Numbered from the stretch's first letter, positions 8,486 through 18,560 are shown. The stretch: 64,000 nt of DNA from Clostridiaceae bacterium BRH_c20a (GCA_000961765.1 LADT01000013.1:62001-126000); one strand, 5' to 3'. Notes: generated by a model from the sequence alone, not told the origin. Numbers and translations: made by a program.

Positions 8486-9883
8486 TCAGTAGTATCTAAC
8501 CACTCTAAACCTCTCTAATTCCACATCTTCATGGGGTCGAATTCCCGCCTTTTGCTTTGCAATTGCTACCTGTTCCTCTACTATATCAATTCCCTCAAGC
8601 ATTGGTAATAAAAGTCCTTGTCGGGAACCTTTTTTGACGATTACACCATATATTTCCGGATCAAGCTCTTTCATGCTAGCTATTTTTTCTGGTTTTTCTA
8701 AGATATCTACTGAATAGGTTAATTGATCTAATTCATCCTCCTTTATCGGTTCAAATCTGGGATCCTCCAGTGCAGCCTTTAAGGAATTACTTTGTATCTC
8801 TTCAGCTAAAGTTTCCTTTGTTGCAGAAATGGTTCCAATACAGCCCCTAAGTTGTCCTTGTTTCTTGATGGATACAAATACACCTTTAGGACTCGAAAAC
8901 TCCTGGGGTACAGTTTCCGGCTTACTGTGTTTCCTGCCGGTACTTAGATAACTCTCCAGATTTTCCCGAGCCCATTTTACTGGCCAGCTCTCATTCTCTC
9001 TAATCCTATCGATATTATCCTTCTCATTTTTTATTATTTCCTTAAGTAAAAATCGGGTCTCTAATTCCGGTCCAGGCGTCAGAGTTGCAACAAGATATCC
9101 AACTCCAAAAGGCCCTTCATAAGAATATTTTTTGGACATAATCTCATGACCATCCAAAACGCCAAGCCCCATAATAACTGGCCTTAAACCGCACTCCCCT
9201 GCTTTATTGACTAATTGATTATCGATTGTTAAAACCCTCATAACATCGCCTTCTTCTAATGCCTGAACTAATATCTCATCAAATACCTTCCCTAGGGGTT
9301 CAAAACCAGCAGGGGCATTATGGGTCAAACGGTGGGATAAATCTGCGCTGACTACCACTACTACTTTACCAGGAAAACTATTTATTACTTCCTTTAAACA
9401 TATACCAAACTCATACAATTCATGAAAAGGAAGCATGCCCATGTTTACTGGAACAATAGGTGCGTTAATGCCGGCTTTATCAAAATAATAAAGGGGTATT
9501 AATATTCCATGATCCAACTCCAAATTAATCCCATAACCATGAGCATCAGAATCAGTTATCTCCGCAACCATCGCCTTTAATCCCCTGGCCCGTTTAACTA
9601 AACTTGTACTAAACTCTCCCCCAAAGGTTCTTTCTAAAGAAAGGGAAGTTCCGAATTTTTGCAAAGACCCTTTGACCTTTTTGGGACGGGATATAGTTAT
9701 AGCATCCTGAAAAACAGGACCATGGGGTGTAATAAATACTAATAGATCTGGTTCTAATTCTTTAATATCTAAAGCAATTTCCATCATTCCCTTGACTGTA
9801 CTCTCAGCTTTTCTCTCCTCCCCCTTTCCTACCTCCGGAATGATTATCGGAGGGTGGGGGCAAATTGCTACCATCTGCAGCAT
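8486..9883 (-). CDS. amrB-amrA: AmmeMemoRadiSam fusion protein: Memo/LigB-like domain plus AMMECR1 domain
   Basis: 465 aa in two domains. Residues about 1-270 are Memo-like, related to class-III extradiol dioxygenases (CPHPPIIIPEVGKGEE, DHGILIPLYYF, VVSADLSHRLTHNAP). Residues about 290-465 are AMMECR1 (GVFVSIKKQGQLRGCIGTI, with the diagnostic LRGCIG, then DPRFEPI). Protein A and protein B of the AmmeMemoRadiSam system are separate in many genomes; here they are one chain with the radical SAM gene downstream, which supports joint action. No biochemical role is established for the bacterial system, and I do not assign one. Cytoplasmic, with no signal peptide. The stop codon abuts a heptamer array. 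Confidence 0.9.
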   Translation of the reverse strand: MLQMVAICPHPPIIIPEVGKGEERKAESTVKGMMEIALDIKELEPDLLVFITPHGPVFQDAITISRPKKVKGSLQKFGTSLSLERTFGGEFSTSLVKRARGLKAMVAEITDSDAHGYGINLELDHGILIPLYYFDKAGINAPIVPVNMGMLPFHELYEFGICLKEVINSFPGKVVVVVSADLSHRLTHNAPAGFEPLGKVFDEILVQALEEGDVMRVLTIDNQLVNKAGECGLRPVIMGLGVLDGHEIMSKKYSYEGPFGVGYLVATLTPGPELETRFLLKEIIKNEKDNIDRIRENESWPVKWARENLESYLSTGRKHSKPETVPQEFSSPKGVFVSIKKQGQLRGCIGTISATKETLAEEIQSNSLKAALEDPRFEPIKEDELDQLTYSVDILEKPEKIASMKELDPEIYGVIVKKGSRQGLLLPMLEGIDIVEEQVAIAKQKAGIRPHEDVELERFRVVRYY

Positions 9884-10592
9884 AAAAAAACCTCCTCTAT
9901 TTTTGGATAACTTTTCGGGTTACGTGACCGGTGACCAGGGTTCAGTGACCTGTGCTCGGTGATTCAGTGCTCTGTGCCCGGTAATCAGGGCAAGGTCGTA
10001 AATATATTGATTGGTGACTAAGGAACTGGTGGACTGGTAAGACGACTATAGACTATGGTCTATGGTCTAGTCTACTAACATGTCATTGCAAGCCCGTGAG
10101 GGCGTGGAAATCTCTTGGGTTAAGATTGCTTCAGTCGTACCTCCATCGCAATGACAATTAACTAAACCATTTTCATATTCTTCTATTTGTAACGCTATTA
10201 ATATTTTACCCATAATCCCAAATTTCCTGTTCTATTCTTCTTATCTATAGCCATATCTATTACTAAATAGCTATAAAAGACTATACAGAATGTCAGTGCA
10301 CCGTGCTACAGTTCTATAGTTCTATAGTTCTACAGAAAAATATTGTTTCTTCCCAAAGTCACTGGGAAATCCTGTGTCAGACGCACAATATTCACCCAGA
10401 AGTATTGTCAGACGCAATAAAATGCCCTCAAAGCATGTCAGACGCAATATCTTACCCAAAAGAAATTCTGGTCCCTGGTCCCTGGTCACCGGGCACCGGG
10501 CACTGAGCATTAATACCAGAAATTACCAGCTACCAATATGAGCCACGGACGCGCAATGCGCGCCCCTACAAAATAAAGCGGGGTGTTATGTA
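9884..10592. repeat. 709-bp divergent intergenic region packed with repeats
   Basis: This lies between the fusion gene (minus) and cwlD (plus) and holds no convincing gene. It contains GKGMYCR heptamers (9925-9996), TATGGTC heptamers (10032-10075), a GTCATTGCAAGC...CGCAATGAC inverted repeat (10080-10156), octamer-like GTGCTACAGTTCTATAG (10295-10335), three TGTCAGACGC copies at 10375, 10406 and 10436 (31 and 30 bp apart), reverse-oriented heptamers (10468-10507) and a GCGCGCCCCTAC repeat (10550-10570). Promoters for both flanking genes must lie here, but I could not pick one confidently. Confidence 0.8.
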
Positions 10593-11333
10593 ATGAAATT
10601 TAAAGAAGCCTTAAATTTCAGAAAACTTCCGGTTATTGTCAGTCTATTAATTGTCTTCGTTTGTGTATCGAGTTTTAGCTTTTGGTTTTATCAGATAGGT
10701 AGCTATGACCAGCATATTGATGCCCTATCCTGGGTTGTGGCCAGCAAAAAAATTGTAATTGACCCCGGCCATGGCGGAATTTTCCCTGGTAAAGTAGGTA
10801 GTAACGGTTTAGTAGAAAAGAATATTAATTTAGAAATCGCAAAAAAATTATCTCAAATTTTTAGTGAATCCGGAGCTATGGTCATTATGACCCGGAACAA
10901 TGATTCTGACCTAGTCTCACCTAATACTAACGGCAGCTTTTTAACTAAACAGCGCTCTGATTTAGAAAATCGGGTAAAACTGGCCCACGACTATCAAACT
11001 GATTTATTTATTTCCATACATTCAAACAGTACTCCTTCCCAAATATGGGCTGGAGCTCAAACTTTTTATGATCCAGAGCATAAAGAAAGTGAGATCTTAG
11101 GGAAGGCTATCCAAGAAGAGATTATTAAACAGTTGAAAAATACAAAACGGCAGGCTTTAGTCCGTAGAGAAACCTATTTGTTTGATAAGCTGGAAATTCC
11201 GGCAGTAATTATTGAATGCGGATTTCTATCAAATCCCCAAGAAGCTGAACTACTCTCCCAGGAGGAATACCAGTATCGCATGGCATTTGCTATCTACTCA
11301 GGGGTTGTTAAGTATTTGGGGCGCGAAACATAA
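10593..11333 (+). CDS. cwlD: N-acetylmuramoyl-L-alanine amidase, CwlD-like (spore cortex)
   Basis: 246-aa zinc amidase (Amidase_3). An N-terminal hydrophobic segment (about residues 13-33, PVIVSLLIVFVCVSSFSFWF) serves as signal anchor. Catalytic-domain marks are KIVIDPGHGGIFPG, GLVEKNINLEIAKKL, LFISIHSNSTP and the glutamate in AVIIECGFLSN. CwlD removes peptide side chains so that muramic-delta-lactam can form in spore cortex; together with sigH this supports a spore former. It is one of only two plus-strand genes. Start: GGGGTG about 8 nt upstream of the ATG at 10593. A cell-wall amidase with another role cannot be excluded. Confidence 0.88.
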   Translation: MKFKEALNFRKLPVIVSLLIVFVCVSSFSFWFYQIGSYDQHIDALSWVVASKKIVIDPGHGGIFPGKVGSNGLVEKNINLEIAKKLSQIFSESGAMVIMTRNNDSDLVSPNTNGSFLTKQRSDLENRVKLAHDYQTDLFISIHSNSTPSQIWAGAQTFYDPEHKESEILGKAIQEEIIKQLKNTKRQALVRRETYLFDKLEIPAVIIECGFLSNPQEAELLSQEEYQYRMAFAIYSGVVKYLGRET

Positions 11334-11402
11334 TTAATTATAGCCACGAATTCGTGTGCCTCAGAGGCTCCCTGCTTAAGGGACTTAGCCCATGGGATGT
11401 AT

Positions 11403-11456
11403 GATTTTAATCTTGGGTCTTAGATTGCCACGCCCTAACGGGCTCGCAATGACATC
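11403..11456. repeat. GTCATTGCGAGC-type inverted repeat
   Basis: ATTGCCACGCCCTAACGGGCTCGCAATGACAT. The same module occurs at 2587-2637, 8226-8256, 10080-10156 and 55831-55897, always between genes. Such GTCATTGCGAGC...GGCAATC palindromes are seen in many unrelated genomes. CGCGCCCACGAGCTAACGCG follows at about 11468-11492, another dispersed repeat. Confidence 0.75.
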
Positions 11457-11516
11457 TTGTAATTTTTCGCGCCCACGAGCTAACGCGCCCACGTTTTAAC
11501 GCTCCAAGAGATAAAG

Positions 11517-11543
11517 AAAAAAACCTGGACAATGTCCAGGTTT
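11517..11543 (-). terminator. Terminator of the ribosomal/ECF/rplM-rpsI transcript
   Basis: On the minus strand AAACCTGGACA-TTG-TCCAGGTTT followed by a T run, starting 4 bp after the rpsI stop. Confidence 0.88.
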
Positions 11544-11547
11544 ATCT

Positions 11548-11943
11548 TTATCTCTTTGAGAACTGTGGTGCTCTTCTTGCACCCTTTAAGCCGTATTTCT
11601 TTCTTTCTTTCATTCTTGGGTCTCTTGTTAAGAAACCTGCTCTTTTTAAAGCTGGACGCAAACTGGGCTCTGCTTTCAAAAGGGCCCTAGCTATTCCTAA
11701 GCGGATAGCACCGGCTTGACCGGTTGTGCCGCCGCCGTTTACTTTTGCAACTACATTAAATCTTACTTCAGTGTCGGTAAGTACCAACGGTTGTTTGGAA
11801 ATCATCTCTAATGTCTTCTTACCAAAGTATTCATCCAACTGACGGTTATTAACTACTACGTGACCATCACCAGGAATCAACCTTACTCTTGCTACTGAAG
11901 ACTTACGACGCCCTGTTCCATAATATTGCACTTGTGCCACCAA
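11548..11943 (-). CDS. rpsI: 30S ribosomal protein S9
   Basis: Small-subunit protein whose C-terminal tail reaches the P-site tRNA. It has [16 protein letters not shown] at the N terminus, [22 protein letters not shown] in the middle and the invariant basic end RAPQFSKR. About 130 aa, full length. The track start is TTG (11943); a GTG at 11940 is equally well placed behind GGGAGGCG. It sits 1 bp after rplM and is the last gene before a strong terminator. Confidence 0.97.
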   Translation of the reverse strand: MVAQVQYYGTGRRKSSVARVRLIPGDGHVVVNNRQLDEYFGKKTLEMISKQPLVLTDTEVRFNVVAKVNGGGTTGQAGAIRLGIARALLKAEPSLRPALKRAGFLTRDPRMKERKKYGLKGARRAPQFSKR

Positions 11944-12378
11944 TTACGCCTCCCTTCCCCATACTTCAGGTTTTTGAGCTTGATGTGGATGATCTGAACC
12001 ACGGTAAACTTGTAACTTACTATACATCTGTTTACCTAATTTAGTATGTGGTAGCATACCTTTAATTGCTACTTCAACAGCTAAATCTGGTTTAGTTGCC
12101 ATTAAGACCCTGTACTTAGTTCTTTTTAAGCCACCAGGGAAACGGCTGTGACGAATCAATTCCTTTTGATCTAACTTTTTGCCTGTTAAAACTACTTCCT
12201 TAGCATTGATGACGATAACATGGTCACCACAATCCACATTGGGAGTATAGGTCGGTTTATGCTTGCCTCTTAGTAAAGTAGCAGCAATTGTAGCTACTCT
12301 ACCTAGTGGTTTGCCAGCGGCATCAAGAATATACCATTTTCTTACAACCTCATTAGGCTTAGCCATATAGGTGCGCAT
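11944..12378 (-). CDS. rplM: 50S ribosomal protein L13
   Basis: Early-assembly large-subunit protein. [45 protein letters not shown] and a late [12 protein letters not shown] are family hallmarks. 144 aa, full length. Start ATG 12378 behind GGAGGG. It has its own promoter and a possible L13-type leader, and forms a pair with rpsI as in other Firmicutes. Confidence 0.97.
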   Translation of the reverse strand: MRTYMAKPNEVVRKWYILDAAGKPLGRVATIAATLLRGKHKPTYTPNVDCGDHVIVINAKEVVLTGKKLDQKELIRHSRFPGGLKRTKYRVLMATKPDLAVEVAIKGMLPHTKLGKQMYSKLQVYRGSDHPHQAQKPEVWGREA

Positions 12379-12515
12379 TTGTTATTTCCCTCCTTAGTTC
12401 AAAGGTAACTAATGTAATGAATTAATTTATTATTATTTAAGATCCGGGGCTCTGGATCACAAAATAACATAAAAAGACATACTAATAGTTTAATAGACTC
12501 TTACCCCCATGTCAA
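12379..12515 (-). promoter_or_regulatory. rplM promoter and candidate L13 leader
   Basis: TTGACA (12515-12510), 17 bp, TAAACT (12492-12487); the -35 overlaps the last codons of truA. The roughly 100-nt leader contains a GATCC-AGAGCCCC-GGATC hairpin, reminiscent of Firmicute L13 autoregulatory leaders. The promoter is well supported; the leader identity is a guess. Confidence 0.55.
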
Positions 12516-13255
12516 GAATAGAATACTTTTTTTAAGCATAATCCCTGGGGTGGGGCAGTTTTCCCCGCAAATGTACGGTCTTTATTATTCAGTGCTTCCT
12601 TAATCGAGTCTTCATCCCTTCGTCCTTTGCCTAGCTCCACTAAAGTACCGATAATTACTCTTACCATTTTGTACAGAAAACCATTACCTTGAATATGGAA
12701 TTCCCATATATTTTCATTGCTGACAATATCTAACGAATGAATTGTCCTCACAAAATTTTTAACATTTGTCCCACTAGCTGAGAAGCCCTTGAAATTATGG
12801 GTCCCCACAAAAAGCCTAGAGCCCTCCCGGATTTTTTCCATATCCAGTTTATAAGGAATATAATAGGAAAAACGACTGTGAAAAGCCGATGGAATTCGGT
12901 TATTATAAATTCGATAAATATAATACTTTCCCCGAGCATCATACTGGGCATGAAAATCAGGTCTTACTTCTTCTAGAACTTTTATTGCTATATCATTAGG
13001 CAGTTGGCCATTTATTACCATGGGGAGACGCTCCAGAGGAATATTGTTATTTATTTTGAAATTTATAACCTGTCCCTCGGCATGAACTCCGGCATCGGTA
13101 CGACCTGCACCTGTAATTTTTATAGGCTCCATTAAAGCCCGCATCAAACAACTCTCTAGTTTACCCTGAATAGTGGGAAGTTTTTTATTGAGCTGAGTTT
13201 GAAAACCATGATAATTTGTCCCATCATATTCAATAGTGGCCTTAATATTGCGCAT
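12512..13255 (-). CDS. truA: tRNA pseudouridine(38-40) synthase
   Basis: Isomerises uridines 38-40 in the anticodon arm of many tRNAs. The catalytic aspartate is in GAGRTDAGVHAEGQVINF; the N-terminal IKATIEYDGTNYHGFQTQ is also diagnostic. I place the start at the ATG at 13255 (MRNIKATIEYDG), because GAGGTGA lies 6 nt upstream; the track's start at 13276 adds 7 poorly placed residues. 247 aa, normal. It follows ecfT, with a hexamer repeat in the 130-bp gap. Confidence 0.95.
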   Translation of the reverse strand: MRNIKATIEYDGTNYHGFQTQLNKKLPTIQGKLESCLMRALMEPIKITGAGRTDAGVHAEGQVINFKINNNIPLERLPMVINGQLPNDIAIKVLEEVRPDFHAQYDARGKYYIYRIYNNRIPSAFHSRFSYYIPYKLDMEKIREGSRLFVGTHNFKGFSASGTNVKNFVRTIHSLDIVSNENIWEFHIQGNGFLYKMVRVIIGTLVELGKGRRDEDSIKEALNNKDRTFAGKTAPPQGLCLKKVFYS

Positions 13256-13320
13256 CACTTTCACCTCAATGTGCATCAGTGCATTCGTGAGAAAAGCATG
13301 ATCATGCCAACGTGGCCACT

Positions 13321-13389
13321 AAGGTTAAGGTTTCGCTTCGCTAGGTTAAGGTTAAGTTTTTTCTCAACCTCAGCCTTAGCCTTAACCTG
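13321..13389. repeat. Hexamer repeat element (ecfT-truA gap)
   Basis: AAGGTTAAGGTTTCGCTTCGCTAGGTTAAGGTTAAG, then TTTTTTCTC, then CAGCCTTAGCCTTAACCTG. The two arms are reverse-complementary hexamer tracts, so a transcript would fold into a hairpin. Same family as nine other loci in the window. Confidence 0.88.
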
Positions 13390-13412
13390 ACCTTCAGTAT
13401 AGCAGTATTAGC

Positions 13413-14213
13413 CTACGCTGCAACCCTTGTGTAAATACTAAAGCCAAGAAAAACAATAGTTACAAACATTGCACCAGTGTCTAGAGATGTATACATGAGT
13501 TGTTTCATTCGGGTTCTATTTTCACCGCCCCGATAGCACCTTGCTTCCATTGCCATAGCCAATTCATCAGCTCGGCGAAATGCTCCTAAAAATAAAGGAA
13601 CAAGCAAAGGAATAAGTGCTTTAGCCCGCTGAATAATATTGCCGCTTTCGAAATCTGCTCCTCGGGCCATCTGGGCCTTCATAATCTTATCTGTTTCTTC
13701 AATCAGAGTGGGAATAAACCTAAGAGCTATTGTCATCATCATTGCCAGCTCATGGGCCGGAACCCCAATCCTTTTAAATGGATTAAGCAGCCTCTCGATA
13801 CCATCAGTTAAAGTCATTGGTGTAGTTGTTAAGGTTAATACCGAGGTAACAGTAACTAAAAGTATTAATCGTGTACCCATAAAGATACCCTGCTTAAGGC
13901 CCTCCCGGGTTACTACTAGAGGACCAATTTCTGCTACTACTGTTCCAGGAGTCATAAAAATATGAAGACTTACTGTTAAAATAATAATTATTAATAATGG
14001 CTTTAATCCTTTTAAATAATATTTAATGGGAACACGGGATAAAAGGATAATATTTAAAGAGAAAAGTAAAATAAAATAATACCCAATAGCATTATTTATG
14101 ATAAACAATGCTGTCATATATATTATTACCGTTAATATTTTAGTCCTAGGATCTAGCCTATGTATCAGGGAGTCTCCGGGAATATACTGCCCAATAGTTA
14201 TATCTTTAAGCAT
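13413..14213 (-). CDS. ecfT: ECF transporter transmembrane protein EcfT
   Basis: 266-aa membrane protein of energy-coupling-factor vitamin/cobalt transporters. Several hydrophobic segments are visible in the first about 130 residues and again at the C terminus. Coupling motifs [13 protein letters not shown] and MEARCYRGG contact the two ATPases. It overlaps ecfA2 by 8 bp. It acts with substrate-specific S components encoded elsewhere. The position downstream of the alpha operon is the standard Firmicute arrangement. Confidence 0.95.
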   Translation of the reverse strand: MLKDITIGQYIPGDSLIHRLDPRTKILTVIIYMTALFIINNAIGYYFILLFSLNIILLSRVPIKYYLKGLKPLLIIIILTVSLHIFMTPGTVVAEIGPLVVTREGLKQGIFMGTRLILLVTVTSVLTLTTTPMTLTDGIERLLNPFKRIGVPAHELAMMMTIALRFIPTLIEETDKIMKAQMARGADFESGNIIQRAKALIPLLVPLFLGAFRRADELAMAMEARCYRGGENRTRMKQLMYTSLDTGAMFVTIVFLGFSIYTRVAA

Positions 14214-15075
14214 TTTCCCTCATCCCCATCCTCAATATTTTAATAATCTCCGCTTTTGCCTCTTCCATATTTAGCAAATCCGTTCTGACCTCATAGCCTT
14301 TAGCTTTTAAACTATATAGTAATGCAGAAACAGTGGGTACCCCTAAGCCTATAGCCTTGAGTATTTCCGGTTTTTGAAAAATCTCCCGGGGTGTTCCATT
14401 GAGTTCCACTTTTCCATCATGCATAACAACTAAACGATCAGCCATTTTAGCTACATCATCCATGCTGTGAGAAACTAGAATAATAGTAATTTTTAGTTTT
14501 CGATGAAGTTCTTTAATCTGAGCCAAGATCTCATCCCTACCTCGAGGGTCAAGTCCAGCAGTCGGTTCGTCAAGAACCAGGTATTTAGGTTCCATAGCCA
14601 GTACTCCGGCAATAGCTACCCGCCTTTTTTGTCCGCCGCTTAAATTAAATGGGGATTGATCTTTAATCTCCATATAATCCAAATTTACTACCTCCAAGGC
14701 AGCTCTTACTCTTTTATCTATTTCCGATGTTGAAAGGCCTAAATTTTGTGGGCCAAAGCTGACATCCTTCAAAACCGTTTCTTCAAATAATTGATGCTCG
14801 GGATATTGAAATACCAATCCGACTTTTTTGCGTATTTCTTTCAATTTGATGCCCTTTTGACTTATGTCCACACCATCAATTATTATTTGCCCTCGGGAAG
14901 GTTTTAATAGTCCATTTAAGTGCTGAACTAATGTCGATTTACCAGAACCGGTATGGCCAATCAATCCAATAAATTCACCTTCCTCAATGGCGAGATTAAC
15001 TTCCTGAAGAGAATGAGTTTCATATGGTGTACCGACCTGATAGGTATGATACAAGTCTTTAATCTCTATGGGCAT
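14206..15075 (-). CDS. ecfA2: ECF transporter ATPase EcfA2
   Basis: 289-aa ABC ATPase. Walker [10 protein letters not shown] near residue 40, signature LSGGQKRR, Walker [13 protein letters not shown], and [16 protein letters not shown] family-typical C-terminal extension follows. It overlaps both ecfA1 (10 bp) and ecfT (8 bp), so the three are translationally coupled and presumably made in equal amounts. Confidence 0.95.
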   Translation of the reverse strand: MPIEIKDLYHTYQVGTPYETHSLQEVNLAIEEGEFIGLIGHTGSGKSTLVQHLNGLLKPSRGQIIIDGVDISQKGIKLKEIRKKVGLVFQYPEHQLFEETVLKDVSFGPQNLGLSTSEIDKRVRAALEVVNLDYMEIKDQSPFNLSGGQKRRVAIAGVLAMEPKYLVLDEPTAGLDPRGRDEILAQIKELHRKLKITIILVSHSMDDVAKMADRLVVMHDGKVELNGTPREIFQKPEILKAIGLGVPTVSALLYSLKAKGYEVRTDLLNMEEAKAEIIKILRMGMRENA

Positions 15076-15890
15076 AAGGCCACCACCATTTCTTCAATGG
15101 TCATAATATCTCTAGGGAATTCCGGAATTTCTTTATTTAAAAGATATGCAAGTACAGTAATTGCCGGGACATCTAGATGCAGCTTTTTTAATACGGAAAC
15201 CTGGGAAAAAACTTCTCTTGGCTTACCCTCAAGAACAATCTCTCCCGCTTCCATGACTACTACCCGGTCAGCATAAACTGCTTCCTCCATAAAATGGGTA
15301 ATATGGACTATTGAAAGTCCCTCTTCTTTGTTAAGCTTTTTAATAGTAGAGATAACCTCATCTCTGCCGGAAGGATCCAGCATAGCAGTAGGTTCATCTA
15401 ACACTAAATACTGGGGCCGCATAGCAATAATCCCAGCAATAGCGACTCTTTGTTTTTGCCCGCCAGAAAGAAGGTGGGGTGCCCTAGACTTAAAATCAGC
15501 CATACCCACGATATCAAGGGCCTCATCTACCCTTTGCCTAATCTTTTCAGGTGAAATACCCAAATTCTCCGGACCAAAGGCCACATCTTCTTCAACAGTA
15601 GTAGCTATTAGCTGGTTGTCAGGATTCTGAAATACCATACCCACCTGCTGCCTAATTTCCCACAACTGATTAGGGTCAGAAGTATCAAGACCATTGACCA
15701 TTACTTTTCCTTCAGTCGGTAAAAGCAGAGCATTTAAGTGCTTGGCCAAGGTTGATTTTCCAGATCCGTTATGGCCCAGGACAGCTACAAATTCCCCTTT
15801 AGCAATTTTTAAACTTAGATTATTAATAGCCGTTAATTCCTGGTTATTGCCCATACGGTATTTATGTGTAAGGTTTCTTATCTCAATCAT
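15066..15890 (-). CDS. ecfA1: ECF transporter ATPase EcfA1
   Basis: 274-aa ABC ATPase. Walker [10 protein letters not shown], signature LSGGQKQR, Walker [13 protein letters not shown]. It pairs with EcfA2 as a heterodimer that powers the EcfT/S-component transporter. It lies 230 bp downstream of rplQ; that gap is filled by hexamer repeats and palindromes, so co-transcription with the alpha operon is likely but not proven. Confidence 0.95.
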   Translation of the reverse strand: MIEIRNLTHKYRMGNNQELTAINNLSLKIAKGEFVAVLGHNGSGKSTLAKHLNALLLPTEGKVMVNGLDTSDPNQLWEIRQQVGMVFQNPDNQLIATTVEEDVAFGPENLGISPEKIRQRVDEALDIVGMADFKSRAPHLLSGGQKQRVAIAGIIAMRPQYLVLDEPTAMLDPSGRDEVISTIKKLNKEEGLSIVHITHFMEEAVYADRVVVMEAGEIVLEGKPREVFSQVSVLKKLHLDVPAITVLAYLLNKEIPEFPRDIMTIEEMVVALCP

Positions 15891-15901
15891 ACTCTCACCC
15901 T

Positions 15902-16078
15902 TAAGTAGTAATGCTAAGCATTACTAAGGTTTAGGTTTCGCTTCGCTAGGTTGAGGCTCAGTAGTAATGCTAAAGCATTACTAAGGCTAAGGTTTCGCTT
16001 CGCTAGGTTGAGGTTGAGAAAAACCTTAACCTTAGCCTTAGCCTTATTTAATAACTAAGGCTCTGCCTTAGTTATTAA
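15902..16078. repeat. Hexamer repeat element with three short palindromes (rplQ-ecfA1 gap)
   Basis: Two copies of GGTTTCGCTTCGCTAGGTTGAGG follow the palindromes AGTAATGCTAAGCATTACT (about 15906-15925) and AGTAATGCTAAAGCATTACT (about 15962-15981). An AACCTTAACCTTAGCC tract comes next, then a 28-bp inverted repeat TTTAATAACTAAGGC/GCCTTAGTTATTAAA (16047-16078) that could act as a bidirectional terminator. Confidence 0.85.
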
Positions 16079-16120
16079 ATACAGAGAAGCCAGGAATACG
16101 ATCCTGACCTCTAAGTTGAT

Positions 16121-16462
16121 CTATTCTACCAATTCTACAATAGCCATGGGAGCAGAATCTCCACGACGGGGTCCTGTTTTCATAATTCTAGTGTACCCGC
16201 CCTGCCTTTCGGCAAATTTAGGTGCAATTGTATCAAACAATTCTTTGACAACAGTTTCATCCAATAGATAGGCCATTGCCAATCTCCGGGCGTGCAAATC
16301 ACCACTTTTACCTAAAGTAATCATCTTCTCAGTAACTCTTCTCACTTCTTTAGCTTTAGGTTCAGTAGTTTCAACTCTTCCGTATTTTAGTAAAGAAGTT
16401 GCCATATTCTTTAACATTGCCCTACGCTGTGAACTAGGACGGCCGAGCTTTCTATAGCTCAT
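16121..16462 (-). CDS. rplQ: 50S ribosomal protein L17
   Basis: 113 aa, full length. [23 protein letters not shown] at the N terminus and [24 protein letters not shown] at the C terminus are diagnostic. It ends the alpha operon (rpsM-rpsK-rpsD-rpoA-rplQ), 36 bp after rpoA. Start ATG with GGAGG upstream. Confidence 0.97.
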   Translation of the reverse strand: MSYRKLGRPSSQRRAMLKNMATSLLKYGRVETTEPKAKEVRRVTEKMITLGKSGDLHARRLAMAYLLDETVVKELFDTIAPKFAERQGGYTRIMKTGPRRGDSAPMAIVELVE

Positions 16463-16498
16463 ACCTTTTACCTCCTTTACCTGCCAGTTTGTTGTTCC

Positions 16499-17446
16499 TT
16501 ATTCCTCAGAGGCCCTTAAAATTAAACCAAGAGCTTTCATCTTGTGTTCTACTTCCTCTAAGGATTTCCTTCCTAAATTTCTTACTTTCATCATATCTTC
16601 TTCTGATTTTTGCGTTAACTCGTAAACGGTATTAATACCCGCCCGCTTTAAGCAATTATAGGAACGTACTGATAAATCTAACTCTTCAATAGTCATATCC
16701 AGGATCTTATCTTTTTCTTCTTCTTCTTTTTCGACCATTATTTCTACGTCACCCATGGTATCAGTCAAACCAACAAATAATTTGAGATGATCACTCAAAA
16801 TTTTAGCTGATAAACTGATAGCTTCATCTGGTCTGATACTTCCATCGGTTAAGATATCTAGTGTTAATTTATCGTAATCTGTTCGCTGTCCTACCCGGGT
16901 ACCCTCTATCCCAAAGTTCACTTTCTTTACCGGAGAAAATATAGCATCAATGGGAATAAGACCAATAACATCATCTTCTTTTTTATTCTTTTCCGCAGAA
17001 ACATAACCCCGGCCTCGTTCAATGGTCAATTCCATAAACAATTTGGCATCGGCGTTTAATGTAGCAATATGCAAATCAGAATTTAGTATCTCCACATCAC
17101 TATTAATCTTAATATCCCCAGCAGTAACAACACCTTCACCTTCAGCTTCTATACGAACAATCTGCGGTTCATCGGTATCCATTTTTATTGCTAGTGATTT
17201 TAAATTAAGAATTATATCAGTTACATCTTCCACAACCCCAGGGATTGTGGAAAATTCATGGAGAACCCCTTCGATTTTAACTGATGTTACCGCAGCACTG
17301 GGTAAGGATGATAATAGGATACGACGCAGGCAATTACCTAAAGTAGTACCAAAGCCTCTCTCTAGAGGCTCTACAACAAATTTTCCATAAGTATTATCAT
17401 CACTTGATTCTACACATTCTATTCTGGGTCTTTCAATTTCAATCAT
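16499..17446 (-). CDS. rpoA: RNA polymerase alpha subunit
   Basis: 315 aa. The N-terminal assembly domain carries [28 protein letters not shown]-like sequence. A linker rich in E/K ([11 protein letters not shown]) is followed by the C-terminal domain [19 protein letters not shown]...[12 protein letters not shown], which contacts UP elements and activators. Start ATG 17446 behind GGAGGG. Embedded in the alpha operon between rpsD and rplQ. Confidence 0.98.
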   Translation of the reverse strand: MIEIERPRIECVESSDDNTYGKFVVEPLERGFGTTLGNCLRRILLSSLPSAAVTSVKIEGVLHEFSTIPGVVEDVTDIILNLKSLAIKMDTDEPQIVRIEAEGEGVVTAGDIKINSDVEILNSDLHIATLNADAKLFMELTIERGRGYVSAEKNKKEDDVIGLIPIDAIFSPVKKVNFGIEGTRVGQRTDYDKLTLDILTDGSIRPDEAISLSAKILSDHLKLFVGLTDTMGDVEIMVEKEEEEKDKILDMTIEELDLSVRSYNCLKRAGINTVYELTQKSEEDMMKVRNLGRKSLEEVEHKMKALGLILRASEE

Positions 17447-17499
17447 TTATAACCCTCCTACTCATACCTGGCATAACCCCAAATCCAGGTAATGACTAT

Positions 17500-18126
17500 C
17501 TACCGGGAGTATAATTCGACAATCATTTGTTCTTGGACAGGCAAATCGATATCTTCTCTTGTAGGTAAGGCAACGACTCTACCATTTAGAGCTTCTTTAT
17601 CTAATTCCAGCCAAGCGGGGGGTGTTTTTTGCCCAAGATTCTCAACAATTTCCTTAATTACTGCAGAATTCTTGCTCTTTTCTTTCAGTTGAATAACATC
17701 ACCAACACTAATCTGCATAGAAGGAATATTAGCTTTATGTCCATTTAATGTAAAATGGTTGTGACGAACTAGCTGCCTTGCTTGAGATCTGGAGTTTGCA
17801 AAACCTAAACGGAAAACCACATTATCTAGACGTTTTTCTAAAATACGCAGTAGGTTTTCACCAGTAACCCCTTGTTGACGGTCAGCTTTTCCAAAGTAGC
17901 CTCTGAATTGTCCCTCTAATATACCATATACACGACGAACCTTTTGTTTTTCTCTTAACTGCATTCCGTACTCACTGACTTTAGTGCGGCGTTGACCATG
18001 TTGTCCAGGAGCATAATTTCTTCTATCAATAGCACATTTTTCGGAATAACAGCGATCACCTTTTAAATATAGCTTTAAGCCTTCTCTACGACATAAACGA
18101 CAAACTGGTCCTGTATATCTTGCCAT
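17500..18126 (-). CDS. rpsD: 30S ribosomal protein S4
   Basis: 16S-rRNA assembly initiator. It has [23 protein letters not shown] with a four-cysteine (CX2C...C...C) zinc-binding N terminus, and an S4 RNA-binding domain ([30 protein letters not shown]). I use the ATG at 18126 (208 aa), which has GGAGG about 12 nt upstream; the track start adds 16 residues reading back into rpsK. Here it sits inside the alpha operon, unlike B. subtilis where it is separate. Confidence 0.96.
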   Translation of the reverse strand: MARYTGPVCRLCRREGLKLYLKGDRCYSEKCAIDRRNYAPGQHGQRRTKVSEYGMQLREKQKVRRVYGILEGQFRGYFGKADRQQGVTGENLLRILEKRLDNVVFRLGFANSRSQARQLVRHNHFTLNGHKANIPSMQISVGDVIQLKEKSKNSAVIKEIVENLGQKTPPAWLELDKEALNGRVVALPTREDIDLPVQEQMIVELYSR

Positions 18127-18143
18127 TTCGCTTATAACACCTC

Positions 18144-18542
18144 CTAAACTCTTCTGCGTTTTGGTGGACGACAACCATTATGAGGAATAGGAGTAACATC
18201 CTTAATCATGTTTACTTCTAATCCAGCAGCCTGTAAAGAACGGATAGCCGCCTCTCTGCCTGCGCCAGGTCCCTTAACAGTACATTCTACTTCCCTCATA
18301 CCATGTTCCATAGCAGCCTTAGCTGCTGTTTCTGCCGCCATTTGCGCTGCAAATGGAGTACTTTTTCTCGAACCTTTAAAACCGATTCCACCGGCACTTG
18401 CCCAAGAAAGAGTATTACCATTAAGGTCGGTAATTGTAACAATAGTATTATTAAAAGTAGATTTGATGTGGGCTACACCCTTTTCAATATTTTTACGTTC
18501 TCTACGTCTAACTCTAGTTGCTGCACCCTTTGGTTTGGCCAT
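18144..18542 (-). CDS. rpsK: 30S ribosomal protein S11
   Basis: 132 aa. [39 protein letters not shown] and the end [13 protein letters not shown] match the family (the end here reads [13 protein letters not shown]). It forms part of the platform and mRNA exit region. 18 bp downstream of rpsM, with GGGGTGAT upstream of its ATG. Confidence 0.97.
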   Translation of the reverse strand: MAKPKGAATRVRRRERKNIEKGVAHIKSTFNNTIVTITDLNGNTLSWASAGGIGFKGSRKSTPFAAQMAAETAAKAAMEHGMREVECTVKGPGAGREAAIRSLQAAGLEVNMIKDVTPIPHNGCRPPKRRRV

Positions 18543-18560
18543 TCTTAATTATCACCCCTT

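Noticed and set aside
10303-10510. ORFs of 67 and 62 aa on both strands
   Set aside because: Both run through octamer, TGTCAGACGC and heptamer repeats; the composition is explained by the repeats.
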